From: Candidatus Saccharimonadota bacterium
GTDB lineage: Bacteria > Patescibacteriota > Saccharimonadia > Saccharimonadales > Saccharimonadaceae
Reading direction: 5' to 3'
NCBI GenBank assembly: GCA_017511645.1
Contig: JAFWJH010000005.1
Span: 1-34,367 of the forward strand
DNA: 34,367 nt
Made by a program: the position numbers and the translations under genes. Below, one piece after another: positions 7,695 to 14,942 of the stretch. Within the stretch, counting starts at the first letter, position 1, and every line of letters begins with the position of its first letter. The notes below the pieces were generated by a model. It was not told the DNA's origin. It did no database searches and saw only the letters and a list, made by a program, of their open reading frames with translations.

Positions 7695-7727
7695 ATGAGC
7701 ACAGAATACGGCAGGGAGCCGCCATAA
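7695..7727 (+). CDS. Possible 10-codon leader ORF
   Basis: ATG to TAA encoding MSTEYGREPP, preceded by TAGGAG and TAGG at suitable distances. It lies alone in the 101-nt gap between the SSB-like gene and the first recombinase fragment. It may be a leader peptide or the remnant start of a lost gene. A chance ORF cannot be excluded. Confidence 0.25.
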   Translation: MSTEYGREPP

Positions 7728-7784
7728 CGCAAGACTTCTTTTAACAAAATCATCAAATAATAATTTAAACAAGGAATAAAATCT

Positions 7785-8252
7785 ATGGATAACCAAGATA
7801 CTTACAATGACGATATTAACAACTACATTGAACGCGATAACTATGCTTGCGAATGGATGAGGAGCCACAAACAACAAGGTAAGTGGGTAGGTATGACACC
7901 ACAAGGATATCTCTCTGCAAGGAGCAAGAATGGCGAGGCGTTACTTGTTCCCGACCCTGAGCGATTTGATTTCATTAAATCAATGCTCAAGGCATTAGTA
8001 TCCGAAACGTGCACCATTTATGACGTAAAGAGAGCATTCGACGCGGTTTATACGACGCCGCAATACGAGCACGTTGGCGGTCGCAAAATCCAAAACGTTA
8101 AAGGGTTAATTAACCTATTATGTAAGCCAGTTTACGCAGGTCTAGTAGCCGATTTTGATGACCCAACTGTATTACGTAGAGGTCGCCATCAAGCGATGAT
8201 TACGGAGTACGAGTACTGGAAGCTACTGAGCATTTTGGAGCGAGAGCGATAA
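7785..8252 (+). CDS. Free-standing serine-recombinase DNA-binding domain
   Basis: A 155-residue protein that aligns along its length with residues of about 157-280 of the intact recombinase at 8814. Shared landmarks, in order, are TPQGYLSAR (APQGYLNSR in the intact enzyme), VPDPERF, a helical region, GGRKIQNVKGLINLLCKPVYAGLVADFDDPT and MITEYEYW. This is the 'recombinase' domain that follows the catalytic domain in large serine recombinases. No catalytic domain, zinc ribbon or coiled coil is present. It has its own Shine-Dalgarno (AAGGA) and is followed by its own terminator, so it looks like a maintained gene rather than debris. It could bind attachment-site DNA as a directionality factor, competitor or regulator; that is inference. 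Confidence 0.75.
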   Translation: MDNQDTYNDDINNYIERDNYACEWMRSHKQQGKWVGMTPQGYLSARSKNGEALLVPDPERFDFIKSMLKALVSETCTIYDVKRAFDAVYTTPQYEHVGGRKIQNVKGLINLLCKPVYAGLVADFDDPTVLRRGRHQAMITEYEYWKLLSILERER

Positions 8253-8263
8253 TCAGTTCTATA

Positions 8264-8297
8264 GACCCTCAGCGAGAAAAAACTGGGGGTCTTTTAT
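8264..8297 (+). terminator. Intrinsic terminator after recombinase DNA-binding half
   Basis: GACCCTCAG (8264-8272) pairs with CTGGGGGTC (8283-8291), nine pairs with one G-U, followed by TTTTATT. It closely resembles the terminator after the next gene. Confidence 0.8.
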
Positions 8298-8318
8298 TAC
8301 TTAGCATGGAGAAAGTAT

Positions 8319-8708
8319 ATGGGATATAAGAATAAGAAGCCGCTATCAATTAAGGAGCGTATGGGTTGGGTCTTTTATTTACGAACATCGCCGAGAAAAG
8401 CAGATACGATGAAAGCTCAGAGAAAACTTTTAATTAGCTATGCTAATGTGAATGGATTAGGTGTTGTTGGCGAATACGCAGATGTTGCCAATGCCAACAG
8501 ACCATGTCTACGCCCAGAATTTAGCAAAATGCTCAAGAAGATTGAATCTGGCGGAGTAAAAAAGATTATTTGTATGACGAAGAGCCACCTATCTCAAAAT
8601 GCCTACGAAAGCTCATTGATTGATATGTACCTACATAATCGCAAACTCGAAGCGATTAGGTATGTAGGCAAACGCAAACAAACGGGAAAACGGGCAAACG
8701 GCACTTAG
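8319..8708 (+). CDS. Free-standing serine-recombinase catalytic-like domain, active-site arginines lost
   Basis: A 129-residue protein matching the N-terminal resolvase domain of the 8814 recombinase. It keeps the nucleophile motif (YLRTS, Ser24 with Arg22) and the RPEFSKM segment. The catalytic helix motif NRLARN of the intact copy (Arg90, Arg93) reads SHLSQN here, so both arginines are replaced (His90, Gln93). In characterised serine recombinases these two arginines are essential, so DNA cleavage is unlikely. The protein stops after the catalytic domain, followed by a Lys/Arg-rich tail. It has a good Shine-Dalgarno (GGAG) and its own terminator. It may dimerise with the intact recombinase and regulate it. 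Gene order is reversed relative to the domain order in the full enzyme. Confidence 0.75.
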   Translation: MGYKNKKPLSIKERMGWVFYLRTSPRKADTMKAQRKLLISYANVNGLGVVGEYADVANANRPCLRPEFSKMLKKIESGGVKKIICMTKSHLSQNAYESSLIDMYLHNRKLEAIRYVGKRKQTGKRANGT

Positions 8709-8737
8709 CGGAACATTTGCTTATATTTTTTAAACAA

Positions 8738-8772
8738 AAACCCTCATAACGAAAAATGGGGGTTTATTTTTT
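8738..8772 (+). terminator. Intrinsic terminator after recombinase catalytic half
   Basis: AAACCCTCAT (8738-8747) pairs with ATGGGGGTTT (8756-8765), ten pairs with one G-U at the same place as in the terminator at 8264, followed by ATTTTTT. Confidence 0.8.
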
Positions 8773-8813
8773 AGCATTTAACAAAATAATTAATAATTAG
8801 GAGTAATATTGCT

Positions 8814-10511
8814 ATGGCAAGAAAAACCATCAAAGAACAACCATTAAAATTTATTATTTATGCAAGGAAGTCTACTGAGAGTGCTGATAGGCAGGTAGCC
8901 TCACTTGATGCACAGCTAGAAGTAGTAAGAGATATCGCCAAGCAGAATAACTATAAGGTTGTAAAAACATTTAGGGAGTCAGCGTCCGCACATAAGGTGC
9001 ATAACCGTCCGAAATTTGACGAGATGGTTAAAATGATTGAGGACGGCAAGGCTAATGCTATCTTATGTTGGCATACTAATCGCCTTGCTCGCAACCCTCT
9101 AGAAAACGGCATTATCCAACAGCTACTTATTGAACATAAGATTCAGGTTATCCATACCAATGACCGAATTTACCGCCCTGAAGATTGTGCTATTTTGTTT
9201 AGTGTCGAAGCTGACATGAACACCGAATACTCGATGAAGCTGAGTAAAGACGTAAGACGCGGTGTTAGGTTTAAGAATAGGCAGGGCAAACATAATTGTA
9301 TGGCGCCACAAGGATATCTAAACTCAAGAGATAAGGATAATCAACCGATTATTATCCCTGACCCGGAAAGATTTCCTATTATTAAGAGTGCATTTAGGAT
9401 GTATTTGACGGGTAATTATAGTGTGCCAGAAGTTCTTAGCTATCTTAATAATGATTGCCATTACCTGACGAAGAAAAGGAAGAAGATTGGCGGGCGTCCT
9501 CTAGGGCTTACATCACTACACTCAATGTTTGAGAACCCTTTTTATATGGGAAAGGTTAGGGATTTTGACGACCCAACTATCTTTCACGATGGAGCTTGGG
9601 AGCCAATGATTACTGAAGACCAATATTGGCGGATACAAAGGATGAAGAACAAATACTCCTTAGAACACAATCTCCGACCAAAAGTAGCAGTTAATGCTAA
9701 AAACTTTGAATTAAAAGGTATAATGACCTGCTCAAGTTGCGGTTGCTCAATTATTGGAGAACAGCAAAAGAAATTACTGAAAGATGGAACAGTTAATGAA
9801 CATCTATATTACCGCTGTACCCATAAAAGCAAATTGAGGAAGTGCACGCTAAGAGGCGGTATCCCCGAAGAAGAAGCATTTAAGCAGATTTACGAATTAT
9901 TAGATAGCTACACAATCCACCCACTATTATACGAATGGTCTATGCAGATGTTAAAGAAGATACACGCGCGAGAAATTGAGGAACGCTACGATAGAGCCGA
10001 AATGCAACATACTAGCCTAGAAGAATGCGAGAAAGAAAGAAGCAGACTGCTAGATATGAGCCTTAGAGGAATGGTGGACGACGACTTATTTGAAACGAAA
10101 GACCGCCAACTACGAGAACGTATAGAAAGAATTAAAGAAGTAAGTAAAGACGCACAGGAACGCAATAAGAACTGGTACGAAGTAATAGGCAAGACATTAG
10201 AAACCCTTAGAAGCCCTAAAGAGAAAATGGAAGCGGCAGAAACAGCGGGCGAACGCAGGGCGATATTACAAGCCATTGGACCCGAAGCAAAGCTAGTAGA
10301 ACGCAAAGTCGGTACATATAAAAATGGAAGGGATTTAACCAAGAAATTTATAGAGGTCAAGCCGTATCCATGGCTCGAAAAATTAGCAAAAAATGCTAAA
10401 AAAATTGCCCCAGAAATCGACAAGGGATTTAACCGCGATTTACAGGGGGAAAACGACCGAAAAAGTGCCTTATATTCGGAATGGTGGGGATTACAGGGCT
10501 TGAACCTGTGA
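8814..10511 (+). CDS. Large serine recombinase (element integrase)
   Basis: A 565-residue large serine recombinase with all expected parts. The resolvase domain has Ser20 in YARKS and Arg90/Arg93 in NRLARN. The recombinase domain covers about residues 157-280 (APQGYLN, IPDPERF, NPFYMGKVRDFDDP, MITEDQYW). A zinc beta-ribbon uses Cys306, Cys309, Cys335 and Cys344, and a long charged coiled coil spans about 370-480. It should catalyse integration and excision of the surrounding element. Shine-Dalgarno GGAG precedes the ATG. The last ten codons and the stop lie inside the host tRNA-Val gene, antisense to it, so the C-terminus is supplied by the attachment site. This is the only catalytically complete one of the three recombinase genes here. 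Confidence 0.92.
   Translation: MARKTIKEQPLKFIIYARKSTESADRQVASLDAQLEVVRDIAKQNNYKVVKTFRESASAHKVHNRPKFDEMVKMIEDGKANAILCWHTNRLARNPLENGIIQQLLIEHKIQVIHTNDRIYRPEDCAILFSVEADMNTEYSMKLSKDVRRGVRFKNRQGKHNCMAPQGYLNSRDKDNQPIIIPDPERFPIIKSAFRMYLTGNYSVPEVLSYLNNDCHYLTKKRKKIGGRPLGLTSLHSMFENPFYMGKVRDFDDPTIFHDGAWEPMITEDQYWRIQRMKNKYSLEHNLRPKVAVNAKNFELKGIMTCSSCGCSIIGEQQKKLLKDGTVNEHLYYRCTHKSKLRKCTLRGGIPEEEAFKQIYELLDSYTIHPLLYEWSMQMLKKIHAREIEERYDRAEMQHTSLEECEKERSRLLDMSLRGMVDDDLFETKDRQLRERIERIKEVSKDAQERNKNWYEVIGKTLETLRSPKEKMEAAETAGERRAILQAIGPEAKLVERKVGTYKNGRDLTKKFIEVKPYPWLEKLAKNAKKIAPEIDKGFNRDLQGENDRKSALYSEWWGLQGLNL
10482..10511. other. Probable attachment site: recombinase 3' end overlapping tRNA-Val 3' end
   Basis: The shared 30 bp contain the CCA end, the acceptor strand and part of the T arm. 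I could not find a second copy of this sequence at the left side of the window, so the other junction must be further left or too short to see. Confidence 0.45.
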
Positions 10512-10558
10512 CCTTACGAATGTGAATCGTACGCTCTAGCCAGCTGAGCTAAATCCCC
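10482..10558 (-). tRNA. tRNA-Val(CAC)
   Basis: A 77-nt cloverleaf with CCA encoded. Acceptor GGGGATT pairs with AATCCCC, the anticodon stem is TACGA/TCGTA with loop TTCACAT, giving anticodon CAC (codon GUG). The 3' end faces the recombinase and overlaps its last codons, so it is the likely integration site, with the gene regenerated by the element-host junction. Confidence 0.93.
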
Positions 10559-10565
10559 AAAATTA

Positions 10566-10574
10566 TGCTACAAT
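10566..10574 (+). promoter_or_regulatory. prfA extended -10 promoter
   Basis: TGCTACAAT. The hexamer ends 6 nt before the prfA ATG, so transcription should begin on the A of the ATG. It overlaps the tRNA-Val -10 on the other strand by two bases. Confidence 0.65.
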
Positions 10575-10578
10575 TATA
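10573..10578 (-). promoter_or_regulatory. tRNA-Val -10 element
   Basis: TATAAT on the minus strand, placing the start about 8 nt before the tRNA. It overlaps the divergent prfA -10, so the two promoters should exclude each other. Confidence 0.55.
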
Positions 10579-10580
10579 TC

Positions 10581-11624
10581 ATGGATTTATCAAAAATTGA
10601 AACCGAATTACAGGATATCGAAACTTTTCTGGCTCGCCCAGACGCCTATAATGACGCTAGCTTCCCTGCGAAAAGCAAGCGCGCTAATCTTTTGCGCGAG
10701 ATCTTAGAAGTTAATACCAAGATTTCTCAAAACGAGTCCAACCTCAAAGAAGCCGAAGAGTTGGCAAATGACCCCGAGCTTGGCGAGATCGCAAGAGAAG
10801 ACATCAAGACCCTCAAAGCTGAAATCACAACCAACAAAGCCAAACTCGAAGAACTCCTCATTCCACGCGACCCAGAGGATGACAAACCAGCCATTATTGA
10901 AATTCGCGCCGGTGCCGGTGGCGATGAAGCCTCGCTCTTTGCTGGCGAACTTTACCGCATGTATCTAAAATACGCCGAAAACCACAGCCTTAAATCCGAA
11001 CTAATTAGCCAAAACGCCAACGAAGCTGGCGGCATGAAAGAAGTCATTTTTAAAGTTTCTGGTGACAATGCTTACGGTCAGCTCAAGTTCGAGGGTGGCG
11101 TTCATCGTGTCCAACGCGTGCCAGTCACCGAGTCTCAGGGTCGTATCCATACTTCTACCGCTACTGTTGCCGTCCTTCCAGAAGCCTCAGAACAAGACCT
11201 CGAAATCAAACCCGAAGACCTCCGTATCGATATCTACCGGTCTGGCGGTCACGGTGGGCAAGGCGTCAACACCACCGATTCCGCTGTACGTATCACTCAT
11301 CTTCCTACCGGCATCGTTGTAGCTATGCAAGACGAGCGCTCTCAGCAACAAAACCGCATTAAAGCCATGAATATCCTTCGCTCGCGCCTACTCGAAAAGA
11401 AGAAAGAAGAAGAACTAAAAAATGCCTCTGAGGCTCGTAAATCCCTCATCGGTACCGGCGATCGCAGCGAAAAAATCCGTACTTACAATTTTCCTCAAGA
11501 CCGCGTCACTGATCATCGCATCCATTATTCGCGCAGTAATATCCCAGCCGTTATGGATGGTGATATCGACGACATCGTCATGGAACTAATCAAAAATGAA
11601 CGCGCCCTTACCAACAGCCTATAA
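10581..11624 (+). CDS. prfA: Peptide chain release factor 1
   Basis: A 347-residue class I release factor. The GGQ motif that reaches the peptidyl-transferase centre lies in [17 protein letters not shown] at about residue 225. The preceding beta-rich domain has [15 protein letters not shown] and [10 protein letters not shown], and the N-terminal helical domain is complete. RF1 reads UAA and UAG. No Shine-Dalgarno precedes the ATG at 10581; an extended -10 ends six bases upstream, so the mRNA is predicted leaderless. The 3' end overlaps prmC, the methylase that modifies this GGQ glutamine, by 29 nt. Confidence 0.95.
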   Translation: MDLSKIETELQDIETFLARPDAYNDASFPAKSKRANLLREILEVNTKISQNESNLKEAEELANDPELGEIAREDIKTLKAEITTNKAKLEELLIPRDPEDDKPAIIEIRAGAGGDEASLFAGELYRMYLKYAENHSLKSELISQNANEAGGMKEVIFKVSGDNAYGQLKFEGGVHRVQRVPVTESQGRIHTSTATVAVLPEASEQDLEIKPEDLRIDIYRSGGHGGQGVNTTDSAVRITHLPTGIVVAMQDERSQQQNRIKAMNILRSRLLEKKKEEELKNASEARKSLIGTGDRSEKIRTYNFPQDRVTDHRIHYSRSNIPAVMDGDIDDIVMELIKNERALTNSL

Positions 11625-12261
11625 GTCTGGATACCAAGATTTTTATGGTCGCGACTATATTGTCACGCCCGATGTCTTAATTCCCCGCCCTGAGACCGAG
11701 CAAATTATCGACGCTGTTTTAAATCTCGCCGGCAAGCCATACCTACCTGGCGTTAAACCTAGTCAGAATCAGTTGCCTAAAAACCCAACTATTCTAGATG
11801 TCGGTACTGGTTCGGGTTGTATTGCTATTACTATCAAAAAAGAGTTGCCCGAGGCAAGTGTCTATGCCTCTGATATATCAGAAGAAGCCCTCAATATCGC
11901 AAGAAAAAACGCCCATAATCATGGCGTCTTCATACATTTCATTATATCACACCTTTTAGATAATGTCAAGTTTACCCCTAATGTAATAGTCGCTAATCTC
12001 CCTTATGTAGATAAAAACTGGAGTTGGCTCGATAAAGACGCTCTCTCTTGCGAGCCAGATATAGCCCTCTATGCCGAAGACCATGGCCTAGAGCTTATCA
12101 AGAAACTAATTGACCAATCTACCACATGCCAGATTCCTCATCTCATTCTCGAGGCCGACCCCTGCCAACATCAAAAAATTATAAACTACGCCACTAAAAA
12201 AGGTCTCCAACACCTAGAGACCCGTGGCTTCATTCTTACTTTTTATACCCCTCAAGTGTGA
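11596..12261 (+). CDS. prmC: Release-factor glutamine methyltransferase, short form
   Basis: A 221-residue methyltransferase. [13 protein letters not shown] and the SAM-binding [11 protein letters not shown] are typical of PrmC/HemK, which methylates the GGQ glutamine of release factors. Two deviations stand out. The usual N-terminal helical release-factor-binding domain of about 70 residues is missing, since the protein begins close to the FYGRDYIV region. The substrate motif normally written NPPY reads NLPY. The ATG at 11596 lies inside prfA, so translation is coupled. The last 26 nt overlap the convergent protease gene. Function is likely kept, because of the pairing with prfA. Confidence 0.88.
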   Translation: MNAPLPTAYKSGYQDFYGRDYIVTPDVLIPRPETEQIIDAVLNLAGKPYLPGVKPSQNQLPKNPTILDVGTGSGCIAITIKKELPEASVYASDISEEALNIARKNAHNHGVFIHFIISHLLDNVKFTPNVIVANLPYVDKNWSWLDKDALSCEPDIALYAEDHGLELIKKLIDQSTTCQIPHLILEADPCQHQKIINYATKKGLQHLETRGFILTFYTPQV

Positions 12262-13420
12262 CGTTTACCGCAATCTCATTGCCCTCGCGAATCACGGTCA
12301 GCTGAACAGTGTCGCCTGGCTTGTATTCAGCAATCAAATCTGCCAAAGTCCCAGCCTTACCTACCTCTATGCCATTTACGGCCGTAATGATATCTTTATC
12401 TTTAATCCCCGCCTTTGCCGCTGGGCTATCTTTGATCACCGAAGAATAAGTCGACGAATTATAAATATACGCGCCCGAGTTTACCGGCAAATTATAAGCC
12501 TTCGCTACTTCTGGCGTAATCTCCGCACTATATACCCCTAGATATGTCCGCTCAGCCCTACCTAATTCAACAAGCTGTGCCAGCATGCCCTTTACACTCG
12601 AAATTGGTATCGCAAATCCCATATTCTCAGCCGTAGTAGAAGTCGCTGTATTAATACCAATCACTTCACCTGCCGCGTTTACCAAAGGACCACCAGAATT
12701 ACCAGAGTTAATTGCAGCGTCGGTCTGGATCATATCGGTTAAAGTCTCAGCATTGTAGCCACTACCGTCTGAAGCCGTTACTGAGCGCCCCAGCCCAGAC
12801 ACTACACCCACTGTTACAGTATTCTGATACTGGCCAAGCGCATTACCAATCGCCATTACCTGTTGGCCAACACTTAAAGTCTTGGAATCACCTAGTGTCG
12901 CTGCCGTAAGTCCTGATACGTCTTTTATCTTTAGAAACGCTACGTCATTAAGCGGATCAGTCGCCACCACATCTACATCTTCATAAATCGTACCGTCGTC
13001 TAATACTACAGTTATTTCATTTGCATCATTAATTACGTGCTTGTTAGTCAAAATATAGCCATCGTTTGTTACAATAATTCCGGTCCCAGCTGCTGCCGAC
13101 TCATAATCTTCACCAAAGAAGTTCGTAGTCTTAGTGGAAGTCACAATAGATACCACGCTTTTTGACACTTTCTCGGCAATCTCAGCAACCGAACCTTCAA
13201 CAAAGTTCGCCGCGTTACCATCTGTGCCGCTACTTAGGAATGTTAGTGGCGTAGAAGCTTTTTGATAAGCCGCAATACCAAACCCCACTCCACACGCCCC
13301 CAATATCACCCCTACGCTCGCCAGCACTACTGCTACATTATTAGATTTTTTCGGAGCTTCGCTAGGCGCTTCCTTCACCACCTCCGCTTCAGAAATTATG
13401 CCCTTTTTATCTTCTTCCAT
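12236..13420 (-). CDS. HtrA/DegP-type trypsin-like serine protease with PDZ domain
   Basis: A 394-residue membrane-anchored protease. A charged cytoplasmic start is followed by one membrane helix at about residues 29-52. The catalytic triad is His128 (NKHVIND), Asp159 (DPLNDVAF) and Ser242 (NSGNSGGP). A single PDZ domain follows, with AGIKDKDIITAVNGIEV at about 345-360. Such proteins degrade or refold misfolded extracytoplasmic proteins. TAGGAGGTAAAATG gives a strong ribosome-binding site, and the gene is second in an operon 8 nt after the membrane protein at 13429. The 3' end overlaps prmC. Confidence 0.92.
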   Translation of the reverse strand: MEEDKKGIISEAEVVKEAPSEAPKKSNNVAVVLASVGVILGACGVGFGIAAYQKASTPLTFLSSGTDGNAANFVEGSVAEIAEKVSKSVVSIVTSTKTTNFFGEDYESAAAGTGIIVTNDGYILTNKHVINDANEITVVLDDGTIYEDVDVVATDPLNDVAFLKIKDVSGLTAATLGDSKTLSVGQQVMAIGNALGQYQNTVTVGVVSGLGRSVTASDGSGYNAETLTDMIQTDAAINSGNSGGPLVNAAGEVIGINTATSTTAENMGFAIPISSVKGMLAQLVELGRAERTYLGVYSAEITPEVAKAYNLPVNSGAYIYNSSTYSSVIKDSPAAKAGIKDKDIITAVNGIEVGKAGTLADLIAEYKPGDTVQLTVIREGNEIAVNVTLEGYKK

Positions 13421-13428
13421 TTTACCTC

Positions 13429-14211
13429 CTAGATATTAAATATTGGGTTACTAAACCATATCACGATAATGCCAATTAGTACCGCCCCAAAAACCACTGG
13501 CCCCAAAATATGTTTGAATCTAAAATCATCCTGATACTTAATCATTGCCTGCCGCGCATAATTATAAACAAACGCAAAAATCGTCAATATTATCGCAATC
13601 TGTGGGATCCGAATGCCAGTCTCCCCAAAAGTATAGACAATCGACCAAGTCTGGCATAACCAGGCCACTTCAGCAAATACCAACCCACACACTAGCGTGG
13701 TCAAAGTAAAATCTTTATCGCTACTTTGTACCAGCACGTGTCGACTCACTGCATAACCAACTAGAAATGCCAACAATACTATCACTATGGTATTCAAATT
13801 TGCCGCCATAATCGCTGCCGCCGAAATACCTAAAAACACTGCTACCAGAGACTGCACTAATGCTGCTTTTTCTGACGAGAGTGGCTTGATAAATATCAGC
13901 CACACACAGTAAAACCCCGCTAATATAAAGTCTACTGGCAAAAGTGATGGCCCCGCATAATAGGTCAGTAGTACCACACTAACTCCCACAATCATATCTA
14001 CCAAATTAGACTTGATGTTTAACCAGAGATACCGCCCCCGCACCGCAAATACCCGCCACTTAGACATCAGCACTAGTATTATACCTAATGCTGGACTACC
14101 AGATAATACGGTCACCAGCACTGATCCGATCCCAAGCAAAATATTCAAGAATACGTGAACCATGCTGCTAGCGATATTACGTGATTTTCGAGCTAATACA
14201 TAATCTGCCAT
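13429..14211 (-). CDS. Multi-pass membrane protein of unknown function
   Basis: A 260-residue protein with about seven or eight hydrophobic segments spread over its length and short loops (for example MSKWRVFAVRGRYLW near residue 50). I recognise no transporter motif. It is co-transcribed with the HtrA-type protease downstream. Its ATG lies 8 nt after an extended -10, so it is predicted leaderless with a 2-nt leader. Confidence 0.75.
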   Translation of the reverse strand: MADYVLARKSRNIASSMVHVFLNILLGIGSVLVTVLSGSPALGIILVLMSKWRVFAVRGRYLWLNIKSNLVDMIVGVSVVLLTYYAGPSLLPVDFILAGFYCVWLIFIKPLSSEKAALVQSLVAVFLGISAAAIMAANLNTIVIVLLAFLVGYAVSRHVLVQSSDKDFTLTTLVCGLVFAEVAWLCQTWSIVYTFGETGIRIPQIAIILTIFAFVYNYARQAMIKYQDDFRFKHILGPVVFGAVLIGIIVIWFSNPIFNI

Positions 14212-14219
14212 ACTTTTAT

Positions 14220-14228
14220 ATTATAACA
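14220..14228 (-). promoter_or_regulatory. Extended -10 promoter of membrane protein/HtrA operon
   Basis: TGTTATAAT on the minus strand, 8 nt before the ATG at 14211. Confidence 0.6.
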
Positions 14229-14252
14229 CTTATTTTAAATTAAGCTTAAAAA

Positions 14253-14261
14253 TGGTATAAT
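14253..14261 (+). promoter_or_regulatory. Extended -10 promoter of signal peptidase gene
   Basis: TGGTATAAT. Its last base is part of an ATG at 14260, so the real start must be the ATG at 14269, one base after the predicted transcription start. Confidence 0.65.
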
Positions 14262-14268
14262 GACAGCT

Positions 14269-14937
14269 ATGGAACCCACATTTTTCCAAAAACATCCCTT
14301 AATGAAAGACATCCTGAGTCTAGCAACTTTTATCGGCGCCATCGTGCTTGGTACCATGTTTCTTAATACCTACATTTACCGTTCATATAATGTAGTCGGC
14401 AGTAGTATGGAGAACACCCTTCACGAGGACGATCGCGTAATAGTCAATCGCGCTGCAGTTTCGTGGTCGCATTTTACCGGGCAAGAATATGTACCTGAGC
14501 GCGGCCAGATTATCGTATTTCTAAACGAAGACGAAGCCAAAGTTGCCGAATACAAAGCTCAAGGTGTATCAAACCCTATGACTTGTAGCTTGCCGTCCAA
14601 CGTGAGCGACCAATACATCATCAAACGCGTAATCGCCTTTCCAGGGGAACGCGTAGTAGTAAAAGACGGCACCATGACCATATACAACGAAGATCACCCC
14701 GACGGTTTTATCTACGACACTGAATGGCGCACCTCCAACACCGACGGTCCTAAAGAGCATACCTCCGGCGAAATCGATATCGTTGTTCCTGAAGGCGAGC
14801 TCTTCGTCTCTGGTGACAACCGTGAAGGGTCCAATTCCTGGGACTCACGTAATGGACTTGGCACTATCCCATATTGCCGCATTATCGGCCCAGTAGTTCT
14901 CCGCCTTTTCCCCTTCGACAAAATCCGCACATTTTAA
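14269..14937 (+). CDS. lepB: Signal peptidase I
   Basis: A 222-residue membrane-bound protease that removes signal peptides from secreted proteins. One N-terminal membrane helix lies at about residues 16-36. The catalytic Ser46 is in GSSMENTL and Lys119 in YIIKRVIAFPGE. The conserved box GDNREGSNSWDSRNGLG is near the C-terminus. An upstream in-frame ATG at 14260 overlaps the -10 hexamer and so cannot be in the mRNA, which decides for 14269. The stop lies 5 nt from the convergent rmuC stop, with no visible terminator. Confidence 0.93.
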   Translation: MEPTFFQKHPLMKDILSLATFIGAIVLGTMFLNTYIYRSYNVVGSSMENTLHEDDRVIVNRAAVSWSHFTGQEYVPERGQIIVFLNEDEAKVAEYKAQGVSNPMTCSLPSNVSDQYIIKRVIAFPGERVVVKDGTMTIYNEDHPDGFIYDTEWRTSNTDGPKEHTSGEIDIVVPEGELFVSGDNREGSNSWDSRNGLGTIPYCRIIGPVVLRLFPFDKIRTF

Positions 14938-14942
14938 TCGGA

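Noticed and set aside
9986-10423. Minus-strand ORF of 145 codons inside the large serine recombinase
   Set aside because: It is the antisense shadow of the coiled-coil region and is Ser/Leu-rich in the manner expected from reverse-complemented Glu/Arg codons.
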